Assembly: GCF_013389455.1 (NCBI RefSeq)
Contig: NZ_CP058278.1
Coordinates: 496,001-560,000 of the forward strand
Source of the DNA: Flavobacterium inviolabile
Lineage (GTDB): Bacteria > Bacteroidota > Bacteroidia > Flavobacteriales > Flavobacteriaceae
Direction: 5' to 3'
DNA length: 64,000 nt
A program made the translations under genes and the position numbers. Positions 58,401 through 64,000 of this stretch are shown here, one piece after another. The notes beneath the pieces are model-generated. The model saw only the letters and a list, made by a program, of their open reading frames with translations, ran no database searches and was not told where the DNA came from. Position 1 is the first letter of the stretch. The number at the start of each line of letters is the position of its first letter.

Positions 58401-59654
58401 ATTTCTAACCAAACCGGCAATATCGTTGAAAAACGTCTTTTTGATCCTTGGGGAAATATTGTAAAAGTTCAGGATGGCCAAGGCAATATTTTAGCAGGAT
58501 TAACCGTTCTAGACAGAGGATATACCGGGCATGAGCACATTCAGAGTATCGGAATCATTAATATGAATGGTCGTTTATACGATCCTAAATTACACCGATT
58601 CCTTTCTCCGGACAATTATGTCCCGGATGCATTTGATACACAAAGCTATAACAGGTTTGGGTATGCTTGGAATAATCCTCTGAAATTTAGCGATCCATCG
58701 GGAGAAATTGCGCCATTAATTATAGTCGGTGCTGCTATAATCGGTGCATATTTTGGAGGAGTTGCTGCTAACGGAAGCTGGAATCCAGTCAAATGGAACT
58801 GGTCCAGCAGCGACACCTGGGTAGGAATAATTGGGGGCGCAGCAATTGGAGGTGTATCGGCCGGAGTTGGCGCTGCTGTTACAGCAACCGTCGCCGCTAA
58901 GATTGGTATAGGCGGATTTGCAGGTGGATTTATCTCAGGTGCAATCGGAGGCTCTGTTGGAGGGTTTATATCTGGTTTTGGTACAGCTATGCTACCTGGA
59001 GGAGGCGGGAATCCTTTGAGTTCCGGTTTTAAAGCAGCAGTATTCGGAGGTATATTTGGAGGTGTCATTAACGGTGTCTTTAGTGGTGCCAGTTCCGCTA
59101 CCAAAGGCGATGGCTTTTGGACCGGAGCCCATCCAAAAGCAAATGCGGTAAGCATTCAACCCAAAGACGTAGTCAGCCATCAAACGTTACAACCAACAAT
59201 GTCCGAGTTACAAGTACAAGAAGCACCATTAGCTTTAAAAACACCAGCGACTCAAGAACCTTTGTCATTCGTAAGAATAGCAACTACGGACGGCAAAATG
59301 ATGGCTGTGAGATCCGATCTGGTTGTAAGCAAAACGGGAATGACAACTGTAGGACGTTGGATGTCAAAAGCTGAATATGATATAATGAAGAATACAGGGC
59401 GAATGGTTGAAGGCGCTGGAGGCAAAACATCAGTAGCTACAGGAGGTTTTAATTCATTTACGGGTGCTGCAAAAGGCTCAGTATATGCAGAGTTTCAAGT
59501 TCCAACCAATAGTTTAATACAAGGAGGTCAATCTAATTGGTTTAGTATTCTTGGGCCTAACGCAAGTAAATCTCAATTATTTATGCTGCAAAAGCAAGGA
59601 GGACAAGTTCTTCCGCAAATACAAAATCTATCATCAATTATTAAAGTAAAGTAA
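52434..59654 (+). CDS. SpvB/FG-GAP/RHS polymorphic toxin
   Basis: 2406 residues. Signal peptide (LFSLLFITHLTHSQ); SpvB-like N-terminal domain (about 30-250, GINNVAPEINLVYNSQSSNG); five FG-GAP/VCBS calcium-loop repeats (SGDYDGDGKLDF, SGDFNGDGLTDV, DVNGDGKTDLLV, GDYNGDGKMDFI, DYDNDGKADL); YD/RHS repeats from about 900; and the RHS core ending with HRDYQGSI, RGYTGHEH, NGRLYDPKLHRFLSPDNY. A Gly-rich hydrophobic stretch and a linker follow. The variable tip (about 2303-2406, VGRWMSKAEYDIM to SSIIKVK) resembles the ADP-ribosyltransferase-type tips (TreTu-like) of other RHS proteins, judged from memory. No T9SS domain is present. Confidence 0.93.
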   Translation: MKQLYFLFSLLFITHLTHSQTAEVSAPFEPGSPTGNSLEVGVTKGELSVTLTGGSNYSIPISVPPGINNVAPEINLVYNSQSSNGLAGLGWNISGVSVITRVSSTMFHDGKIDAVDFDNLDRFALDGQRLVIKNGTSGGYGLSGSVYETENYSNIKITSYGVHPNGTNFGPEYFTVEYPDGSKAYYGSNVNSRTINDWAITYWENAQGVRINYSYTAANNNLSISSIKYGTTGNNPSINEIQFVYKNRLRPESAYINGYNFIKNVILSEVKVLGSSTGFRNYYLAHTTTDMGYERLSSITEKNGDNSKSYNPTVFNYEYTPTSIAYSSSNTNLTVSNIRIDNSAIVSGDYDGDGKLDFILYPNTGSGSKSSYYLFNNIKPSDVPNFPIQHNTGKFENIFPVNWLGGSATYGYKLMPNQGWAVTKLVNNSQYSFSIYAKGSTGIQPQYDRTVTFPTVQISTASYCGYDQYEQVMFPKKTFSGDFNGDGLTDVLVVDSGDISYREYRETPPYDECVGSTITLSSRKVYFIDLKRDNPNYFNLAGELSTYIGVNSKIDIADVNGDGKTDLLVFDQGALRVYSLNENNQIYQVFAYVDPYIRTNLPALLGDYNGDGKMDFIIPDAENSTLWHKYIATGASFVRTSQEFNGLIYSSSFLNLQIRHWIATDYDNDGKADLINISCSRYGDDTYGFVTVECYYNKNETFKRTSGNYSSTSSGNQAEIDKFAVPIFFTPLQSNKGFDIAFINNNKIHLFESQKNTNKEKLLKHITTGNGLIETISYKPLDDLSESDTEVINFYKPSTGVENYPNFDIKNSSTYHVVSKIEKRSQTSYAKQVFAYHGAVSNVEGLGFLGFRNILKTNWFNDDEPITSYVTKYDVQKRGTVLEEYSARHIVFDISLSPTDYIVKSTMSYDSQLLSNKVFKIKNTSSTSFNSLDSTSKEITTTYDSFNYPLTSVSKTKLGNAIKESESVTISYEAPLSSPYIIGLPKQKNVETTINPGQADQDVSSSEEQFFYNPNHLVSQIKKKAHNTEYIIESNEYDAYANIIQKKLTVPNLEPRITSFQYDSSGRFLTKKTNVDGSTNQYTYNSSTGLLTTETNPYGLVTTYNYDSWGKKIKMTDYLGKNITYQYNWIVNSPFYYYIFKVNEDNSLSISHFDDLDREILKGENNVNGSWSYIKTNYDIYDRPISVSEPYISISSGPSLYTTTKYDEYGRILKITEPTGKINSFSYSGLTTTISDGIKTTIKTRDAIDKLISSTDNGGTINYKYYAHGGIKEANYDGVKTFIEYDGWGRKTKLTDPSAGIHQYEYNLFGETTKEITPKGKSIYFRDNFGRIYKTEIETNDGTAPYYYYEYNADGSLANIATDDYIHDDYQSIEIYEYDNFKRQKKIIYGNSTSEFTKELTYDSFGRIEKEKQTAKSLTNNKTSTKTFRYTYKNGDRYQILDDASNQILWTTDSVNERGQLTQGTFGNGLTQSNTYNQYGFPSAFETKNQTGSLFNFTTNFDPIRGNLSNRSNSLFNTYEPFEYDNQDRLVKWNKEIVSIINTNFNAGTEEFGTQFGATTANQNGQLKVTATQAYAGVKKTLLTQAKIGDNLSVRVKVDKGTTNKVRVLIVEYNPANGAGNESFIGYAQNGIIEFEHTVSQYPYITLNIDKDGTSNDVGTATNFYVDDLWVGKMITETQQYDERGRITENNLGQYNYTNTNKAYQNTSIDLNPETDVYYKNREGLFNDGMEEQKGWSDLGLGWEIFTKPVYDDSKSKTGKYSLKLYNPTTSLKSVHTDKWISISNTATTQYTYSGWVYSDGPDAQIQFFMKKDGEPEYFTNVDNYFVGTKNQWVYVEKTFNVPAHITKLNIRLDNNGSGNVWFDDIRIKKTTNPATSLRELNIVYNMFKKPLKIEETGVDKVSFKYNPDQLRTTMHYGGLQNDMTQRQFRKDYSYDGSAEIITNNTSGESTFIFFVGGNAYDAPVVYKDNGTVQEYLYLHRDYQGSILAISNQTGNIVEKRLFDPWGNIVKVQDGQGNILAGLTVLDRGYTGHEHIQSIGIINMNGRLYDPKLHRFLSPDNYVPDAFDTQSYNRFGYAWNNPLKFSDPSGEIAPLIIVGAAIIGAYFGGVAANGSWNPVKWNWSSSDTWVGIIGGAAIGGVSAGVGAAVTATVAAKIGIGGFAGGFISGAIGGSVGGFISGFGTAMLPGGGGNPLSSGFKAAVFGGIFGGVINGVFSGASSATKGDGFWTGAHPKANAVSIQPKDVVSHQTLQPTMSELQVQEAPLALKTPATQEPLSFVRIATTDGKMMAVRSDLVVSKTGMTTVGRWMSKAEYDIMKNTGRMVEGAGGKTSVATGGFNSFTGAAKGSVYAEFQVPTNSLIQGGQSNWFSILGPNASKSQLFMLQKQGGQVLPQIQNLSSIIKVK
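58759..59332 (+). repeat. RHS linker, copy A (in the intact toxin gene)
   Basis: Encodes the region from GSWNPVKWNW to MAVRSDLVVSK just before the toxin tip. Copies B (61684-62230) and C (62864-63135) repeat it with very high DNA identity. Confidence 0.9.
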
Positions 59655-59658
59655 TCCT

Positions 59659-59937
59659 ATGAAAGATATAAATTGGTTTAAGGAGGAGATAGAGCCTTAC
59701 TTAGAAGGTTACGAAATAAAATATAAATTCTTTGAGAAAGGGGATTTTGGTTCATTAAATCAGGTAGAATTTAATGCTGAAAAACTGGGCGGAGAAATTG
59801 ATTTTTGGAGTACTGGTTGGTTAGGAGTTCATTTAGTGGATTACATAAAAGGGAAGGAACTCTTGAATGTTTTTTTAGAACCACATCAAGAAGAAGAAAA
59901 GGAAAATGCCTTTAAAAGATTACAAGAGTTTTTATAG
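59659..59937 (+). CDS. Probable immunity protein of the RHS toxin
   Basis: 92 residues, acidic and soluble (FKEEIEPYLEGYEIKYKF, EPHQEEEKENAFKRLQEFL). It starts four bases after the RHS stop, which is the place of the cognate immunity gene in RHS and CDI loci. Small proteins of this pattern are known beside similar tips. It would neutralise the tip in the cytoplasm and prevent self- or sibling killing. The family name is not known to me; the assignment rests on position, size and charge. It ends before a strong bidirectional terminator. Confidence 0.75.
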   Translation: MKDINWFKEEIEPYLEGYEIKYKFFEKGDFGSLNQVEFNAEKLGGEIDFWSTGWLGVHLVDYIKGKELLNVFLEPHQEEEKENAFKRLQEFL

Positions 59938-59939
59938 TA

Positions 59940-59972
59940 ATGAAGCCCCAAAAATCGGGGCTTCATTTTTTT
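59940..59972. terminator. Bidirectional terminator
   Basis: ATGAAGCCCC / GGGGCTTCAT hairpin with a run of T, between the immunity and macro-domain genes; it slightly overlaps the macro gene end. Confidence 0.9.
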
Positions 59973-60475
59973 AGGAGTTCATCATAAATTTTATAGTTTT
60001 CTTCATCAAAACAAACAAAGATTACTTTTTCTATTTTGTCTGTAGTTGCTAAAAAACTAGTGACAGTTTGAATAGCAATTTTAGCCGCTTTTTCCTTAGG
60101 AAACTTATAAATACCTGTGCTGATATTAGGAAATGAAATAGAGTTTACTTTATTGTTTAATGCAAGTTTAAGACTATTGAAATATGCTAATGACAATAAA
60201 TTTTCCTCATTACTTTTGCCATTATTCCAAGCAGGCCCGACAGTATGAATAACAAATTTTGCGGGGAGTTTTCCAGCAGTAGTAATAACCGCCTCACCTA
60301 CCTTGCAACCGCCTTGTTTTCTTCTGATTTTTTGACAATCTTCAAGTATAGCTTCACCTCCAGCTTTATGAATTGCGCCATCTACACCACCACCGCCAAG
60401 TAAAGATGTATTTGCAGCGTTTACAATGGCATCAACTTCTATTTTAGTAATATCGCCTTTTATTAGTTCAATCAT
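59963..60475 (-). CDS. Macro domain protein (ADP-ribose / O-acetyl-ADP-ribose hydrolase)
   Basis: 170 residues of the MacroD/YmdB type. The binding and catalytic loops are visible: Asn22 in [14 protein letters not shown], Asp32 and His36 in GVDGAIH, and [10 protein letters not shown] near residue 118. The spacing Asn-Asp-His (22, 32, 36) equals that of the human MacroD2 catalytic residues. Such enzymes remove ADP-ribose from protein side chains or hydrolyse O-acetyl-ADP-ribose. It is convergent with the immunity gene of a toxin whose tip may be an ADP-ribosyltransferase. A protective role is inferred; related genes are common in bacteria. Confidence 0.93.
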   Translation of the reverse strand: MIELIKGDITKIEVDAIVNAANTSLLGGGGVDGAIHKAGGEAILEDCQKIRRKQGGCKVGEAVITTAGKLPAKFVIHTVGPAWNNGKSNEENLLSLAYFNSLKLALNNKVNSISFPNISTGIYKFPKEKAAKIAIQTVTSFLATTDKIEKVIFVCFDEENYKIYDELLKK

Positions 60476-60489
60476 TTTATACCTTTACT

Positions 60490-60805
60490 TTAACCCAATA
60501 AATCTTTCATTCTTTTTTTGACCAACATTCAGTTAATAATTTTAACCAACGCGTTTTTTATCTTCATCAAGTTGGTTAATCAGATAAGCTATTCGTTTAG
60601 TTTGTGGTTCTTAAGCTCTACCATGCTGTCTTCATCATCATGCAAAAGGTTATCGGCACTCACAGCAAACACCTTCATCAATCCTTATACAATATTAATC
60701 CATTTTGGACTGGTGTGTAACATGTATATGCAACTTGTCGGCTAAGTCCTGTTGGTTTATACCGGAAGCCTTTCGTAAAGTCTTAATCTTCTCGTTAAAC
60801 TTCAT
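60490..60805 (-). pseudogene. Broken XRE-type helix-turn-helix regulator
   Basis: Reading the minus strand from the ATG at 60805 gives MKFNEKIKTLRKASGINQ followed by QDLADKLHIHVTH, a clear HTH_3 start, then a stop at SKMD. The next frames give LMKVFAVSADNLLHDDEDS and MVELKNHKLNE, a stop, then LINQLDEDK and finally VKKRMKDLLG with the natural stop. At least two stops and a frameshift break it. Regulators of this kind accompany mobile elements and toxin loci. Function is lost. Confidence 0.75.
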
Positions 60806-60908
60806 ACTGTAAAGTTCTATTGTTGCCTAAAAACTTACTACAATATACCAGTTTTAGTCACTTTATTGTTCTTTTTTGAAATTATATTTACAATATAATT
60901 TCAAAATA

Positions 60909-61086
60909 ATGCAAAAAAGGAAATAGCAGAGATAAAACAGCAAATAAGTGTCACAACCATATTGAAACATTATGATATCTGACCAAACAAAAACAAAATG
61001 GTGCCCTGTCCATTCCACAATGACAAGCACCCAAGTTGCAAATCTATCCCGAAACCAACACGGTGTTTTGCTTTAACGGGAACTGA
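60909..61086 (+). pseudogene. Fragment of a CHC2 zinc-finger DNA primase
   Basis: One frame reads EIAEIKQQISVTTILKHYDI, then a stop, then NKMVPCPFHNDKHPS. After a one-base shift it continues LQIYPETNTVFCFNGN. The order CPFHxDKxPS ... FCFNGN is the CHC2 zinc-binding domain of primases carried by Bacteroidota integrative elements. The Toprim part is absent, as is the rest of the gene. Together with the XRE fragment it marks the remains of a mobile element. Confidence 0.7.
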
Positions 61087-61142
61087 CGGTTACATAGAAA
61101 TATTTTTCCGCCCTACATATTATCTATAGTAAGCACAATTAT

Positions 61143-61436
61143 ATGGCCATTAATATTTTCGGAAAATATAAGTACCCATATTGCGGCTTTTATACTTTGA
61201 ATGATAAAGCTCATAATACATTTCAAATTTGCCCAGTATGTTACCGGGAAGATGATGGAGTACAATTTAATAATCCTTATTATGAAAGAGGAGCAAATCA
61301 GGTTAGTCTAATACAAGCAAAGGAAATTTTTAAGCGTTTTGAAGCAATCGAGAATAGATAAAAAAATATGTTCGACCTACATTAGAAGAAGAAAAACAAC
61401 CAAATCTTTCAACTGGTTTTAATAAAGAAAAGACAG
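61143..61436 (+). pseudogene. Cysteine-rich CPCC family protein, frameshifted and with altered zinc site
   Basis: The first 72 codons match the CPCC family from memory: NTFQICPVCYREDDGVQ and NNPYYERGANQVSLIQA. The expected first site KYKCPCCG reads KYKYPYCG, so two zinc cysteines have become Tyr. A stop follows EAIENR; loss of one base (near 61359) shifts the frame, since the expected KKYVRPTLEEEKQPN continues in the next frame. CPCC proteins often stand in immunity-gene positions of toxin loci. It is probably not functional. Confidence 0.65.
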
Positions 61437-61683
61437 ATGAAATTATTCTTAAAAATATTACTCTTTATTCTTACAATTCTCATTACCAATATAGGAAAAA
61501 TAGAATCTTCCATAAGAGGAAATTCCGGTTTTACTTTTTCAAGAAGTTGAATCAAGTTCTTTTGATTTTGAAAATCATTCTAAAAATTCTTTTCCAAATG
61601 AAGAAAAAGTAGTAACTTATAGCGCGTGGAGTACAAGTATTAAGACGAATGCTGCTAAAGGGACAATATTTCTGAACAGTTAA
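61437..61683 (+). pseudogene. Small exported protein, frameshifted
   Basis: The ATG at 61437 opens with a signal-like helix (MKLFLKILLFILTILITN) and stops at 61550 after 37 codons. If one T is restored in the T-run at about 61535, the frame continues FQEVESSSFDFENHSKN and VTYSAWSTSIKTNAAKG to a stop at 61681-61683, giving about 81 residues. Family unknown. It ends directly against the start of displaced RHS copy B. Confidence 0.5.
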
Positions 61684-62230
61684 TGTAACTGAAGCTGGAA
61701 TCCAACCAAATGGAACTGGTCCAGCAGCGACACATGGGTAGGAATAATTGGGGGCACAGCAATTGGAGGTGTATCGGCCGGAGTTGGCGCTGCTGTTACA
61801 GCAACCGTAGCAGCTAAGATTGGTATAGGTGGATTTATCTCAGGTGCAATCGGAGGCTCTGTTGGAGGGTTTATATCTGGTTTTGGTACAGCTATGCTGC
61901 CTGGTGGAGGAGGGAATCCTTTGAGTTCCGGTTTTAAAGCAGCAGTATTTGGAAGTGTCATTAATGGTGTCTTTAGTGGTGCCAGTTCCGCTACCAAAGG
62001 CGATGGCTTTTGGACCGGAGCCCATCCAAAAGCAAATGCGGTAAGCATTCAACCCAAAGACGTAGTCAGACATCAAACGTTACAACCAACAATGTCCGAG
62101 TTACAAGTACAAGAAGCACCATTAGCTTTAAAAACACCAGCGACTCAAGAACCTTTGTCATTCGTAAGAATAGCAACTACGGACGGCAAAATGATGGCTG
62201 TGAGAACCGACTTGGTTGCCGCTAAAACGG
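61684..62230 (+). repeat. RHS linker, copy B
   Basis: Near-identical to 58759-59332 apart from scattered substitutions and two 12-base deletions in the Gly-rich part. Confidence 0.9.
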
Positions 62231-62486
62231 AAACGAATGTGGGGAAAAATGTTTTCACTGTTACCAAAGAGGGAGTTGTATTACCTAAGGGTGCAAAAAT
62301 ACCAAGTCAATTTATACAAAATCCCTATAGAAGTTCTAGTTACGGAATTCTTGAAAATGGAAAATTTGTAGAGAAATTAAGAATAGACCCCCAACAGCTC
62401 CTGGTTTTAAAGGCCCTAATTATAGTCATTTTCATTTAAATGGAAGTGGCAAACATTTAACAAACTGGTTATGGTGGTGGGAATAA
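61684..62486 (+). pseudogene. Displaced RHS C-terminal cassette with a second toxin tip
   Basis: The first part repeats the RHS linker (copy B) from the SWNP segment to RTDLVAAK, without two 12-base in-frame segments found in copy A. The tip then differs: NVFTVTKEGVVLPKGAKIPS, QNPYRSSSYGILENGKFVEK. The frame breaks at a C-run near 62388-62392. Adding one C restores PTAPGFKGPNYSHFHLNGSG and KHLTNWLWWWE with a stop at 62484-62486. The tip is recognised as a polymorphic-toxin tip type without a sure name. There is no start codon, so it is a silent donor cassette. Confidence 0.8.
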
Positions 62487-62500
62487 AAATAAATCAAGTT

Positions 62501-62866
62501 ATGGAATTTAACGAATATGACTGGCACGACGCCATTATAAAAAACATTAAAATAAATCGGAATAATCCTGGTATTAGAGATGAGATAGAAATGGAAATTG
62601 TATGGCCTGAAAATAAAGAAAGGGTTAATTTTATTTTTGAAGACGTATATTGGGCAAAAATGGATTTAAATTTTGGAATTGTTTCCAACGAAAATATTGC
62701 TCAAGCCTTTCTCTTACAAAAGAGCGATGATGATTTGAATAATTTTTATTTGAAATGGAATGGTCATATGGATGATATAAAGCTTAATGTTTATGAAGTT
62801 TTATTAAGTTCTACAGGAGGAAAAATAAAAATTATTGCGAAAACTTTTAAGGTTGACAAATTGTAA
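62501..62866 (+). CDS. Probable immunity protein of the second toxin tip
   Basis: 121 residues from the ATG at 62501; an ATG at 62471 in the same frame lies within the end of the toxin tip and is less likely. The protein is soluble and acidic (FNEYDWHDAIIKNIKINRNN, FEDVYWAKMDLNFGIVS, NGHMDDIKLNVYEVLL). No family is named with certainty. It follows the restored stop of tip 2 by 14 bases, the usual immunity position. It is the only gene of the displaced region that reads intact, which would fit selection to keep protection against siblings that still carry tip 2. Confidence 0.65.
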   Translation: MEFNEYDWHDAIIKNIKINRNNPGIRDEIEMEIVWPENKERVNFIFEDVYWAKMDLNFGIVSNENIAQAFLLQKSDDDLNNFYLKWNGHMDDIKLNVYEVLLSSTGGKIKIIAKTFKVDKL

Positions 62867-63135
62867 AGCAGCAGTTTCGGAGGTGTCTTTAGTGGTGCCA
62901 GTTCCGCTACCAAAGGCGATGGCTTTTGGACCGGAGTCCATCCAAAAGCAAATGCGGTAAGCATTCAACCCAAAGACGTAGTCAGACATCAACCGTTACA
63001 ACCAACAATCTCCGAGTTACAAGTACAAGAAGCACCATTAGCTTTAAAAACACCAGCGACTCAAGAACCTTCGTAAGAATAACAACTACGGACGGCAAAA
63101 TGATGGCTGTGAGATCCGATCTGGTTGCCGCTAAG
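62864..63135 (+). repeat. RHS linker, copy C
   Basis: Shorter copy of the linker, starting at AAAGCAGCAGT and ending in the codons for SDLVAAK. It has lost about seven bases at 63072 (TTGTCAT present in copies A and B), which shifts the frame. Confidence 0.9.
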
Positions 63136-63440
63136 GGGGGAGGCAATCTTCCTACATGTTCTCTCAATCCAACACATTTATTACAAAGTCAAAAACTCAG
63201 ATGCAGGCTTTATTAAATGACATTCGTGCTAACGGTATTCAAGAATCTATAAAGTACGTTGAACATGATGGTGTTAAATATATCGTTGATGGACATCATA
63301 GATTTTACGCTGCTCAAAGATTAGGAATACAAAATATTCCTGTTCAGCAGGTTCAGTTACCACATGGTGGATATATGGGTGTAATGGATTTGATTAAGGA
63401 GCCAGGGAAGCATCCTGGATTTTGGAATTTTATGAAATAA
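62867..63440 (+). pseudogene. Displaced RHS cassette with a ParB-like nuclease tip
   Basis: Linker copy C leads into a third tip. At the G-run (63135-63140) one G is missing; restoring it joins VAAKGGRQSSYMFSQSNTFI to the frame TKSKTQMQALLNDIRANGIQ, with YIVDGHHRFYAAQRLGI near its middle. This DGHHR...A motif is the ParB/Srx-like nuclease signature, known as a toxin domain in RHS and CDI tips. The frame ends WNFMK at 63440. With two frameshifts and no start it is not expressed as it stands. Confidence 0.8.
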
Positions 63441-63446
63441 CTAAGT

Positions 63447-63946
63447 ATGGCACTTTGGCAATATACATTTCAGATTTTACCTAAAGAAAGTTTTGAAGCT
63501 TTTTTTCAAAGCTTCAAAATTTCTTTGGATGATAATATGTTTGATGAAACAACATATTGGCAGATTAAACCTTTCAACAAATCCTATTTTGAAAGAATAG
63601 GAAACATATTGCAAAAAAGTAAGTCGTGGTCTGAGGAAATTGATTTATATGGTAATCAGGAATCAAATTGTTTTGAGGTTTTTTTGATGGCAAAACAGAT
63701 GATGTAACATCTGTTTCTTTCAGGATAAATTTCACATCAGATTATGAGATGGTTCTTAATAGCATAATAGAATTCTGTATTTCAAAAGGCTTGATAGTCT
63801 TGGATGAAGAATTACAACTTGTACCTTTAAATTTTGAATCAATAAGAAGTCTAATAGAAAATGCACCACAAGTAAGAAAGTATAACCAAATAAAAAAAGT
63901 CAAAGCCCTGAATAAATCGGGGCTTTTTTTATATGTCTCGCTCTAA
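63447..63946 (+). pseudogene. Frameshifted immunity-like gene of the ParB-type tip
   Basis: The ATG at 63447 reads 86 codons (MALWQYTFQILPKESFEAFF, then ETTYWQIKPFNKSYFERIG) and stops at 63707. Restoring one T in the seven-T run near 63680 joins FEVFFDGKTDDVTSVSF to SDYEMVLNSIIEFCISKGL and ENAPQVRKYNQIKK, giving about 160 residues. It starts seven bases after tip 3, the immunity position. The last codons run through a terminator, so the true end is probably before 63900. No family is known to me. Confidence 0.65.
63902..63926 (+). terminator. Terminator of the cassette array
   Basis: AAAGCCC(T) / (G)GGGCTTT hairpin followed by a T-run. Confidence 0.7.
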
Positions 63947-64000
63947 AATAAATTGACAAAAAAAGGCGATACAGTAATGTAACGCCTTTCATTAAAAACC
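63938..64000 (-). mobile_element. Probable edge of a second IS3-type element
   Basis: TCGCTCTAAAATAAATTGACA closely resembles the left end of the IS at 36839 (CGTCCTAAAATAGGTTGACA). It is followed by a hairpin (AAAGGCG / CGCCTTT) at the place where the first IS has its orfB-end hairpin. The element would continue beyond the window. Confidence 0.5.

Noticed and set aside
58646..59155. Pro/Ala-rich minus-strand reading frame, repeated at 61680-62048
   Set aside because: Shadow of the Gly-rich RHS linker; it recurs only because the linker is repeated.
59117..59374. Plus-strand frame with Ser/Thr/Lys-rich product, recurring at 62010 and 62926
   Set aside because: Out-of-frame reading of the linker copies. 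The 62926 frame joins the proper RHS frame only after the seven-base deletion.
60518..60745. 75-codon plus-strand frame
   Set aside because: Antisense of the broken XRE regulator, whose fragments are much better supported.
61437..63946. Explaining all frameshifts as sequencing errors
   Set aside because: Equal or longer homopolymers in the intact genes are correct, and the breaks are limited to displaced cassettes; kept as an open alternative only.

Overview
The window reads as chromosomal DNA of a Flavobacteriaceae member (Bacteroidota), probably Flavobacterium or a close relative. Several secreted proteins end in type A type IX secretion (T9SS) sorting domains. Promoters fit TTG-N17-23-TAnnTTTG, Shine-Dalgarno sequences are rare, murF and alr are fused, and the prolyl oligopeptidase closely resembles the F. 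meningosepticum enzyme. No rRNA, tRNA or CRISPR array was seen.

Layout. 0-1.7 kb: end of the nuo operon (nuoM tail, nuoN). 1.8-4 kb: umuC-umuD error-prone polymerase cassette behind an SOS-box-like inverted repeat, plus a Cys-cluster protein with a palindromic promoter. 4-9.2 kb: minus-strand housekeeping genes (LLM flavoenzyme, recJ, osmC-like, rsmI, a Glu-rich protein). 9.2-14 kb: tdk, murF-alr, mscL, asd. 14-17.4 kb: His-rich small protein, ZnuD-like TonB receptor and surface lipoprotein, a likely metal-uptake unit. 17.5-22 kb: prolyl oligopeptidase, AIM24-like protein, DUF1842-like protein, mtgA. 22-30 kb: a 1590-residue adhesin packed into a minus-strand run with an FAD oxidoreductase, DedA and a dicarboxylate symporter. 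30-42.7 kb: secreted proteins (reprolysin-like protease, S9 peptidase, T9SS cargo, RCC1 protein) interrupted by an IS3-family element of about 1.3 kb. 43-51.5 kb: C1 peptidase, DoxX-like protein, the yceD-rpmF-fabH-accB-accC fatty-acid cluster, pdxA and ribE.

52-64 kb is the most interesting part. A small T9SS protein with a YD-repeat-like motif is followed one base later by a 2406-residue SpvB/FG-GAP/RHS toxin, its probable immunity gene and a convergent macro-domain (ADP-ribosylhydrolase) gene. Beyond these lie relics of a mobile element (XRE regulator, CHC2 primase) and two displaced RHS C-terminal cassettes. Each cassette repeats the RHS linker, carries a different toxin tip and has its own immunity-like gene. 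Most of these displaced genes carry single-base frameshifts, while long homopolymers in the other genes of the window are intact. That pattern fits a decaying reservoir of polymorphic toxin tips. The window ends in what looks like the edge of a second IS3-type element.
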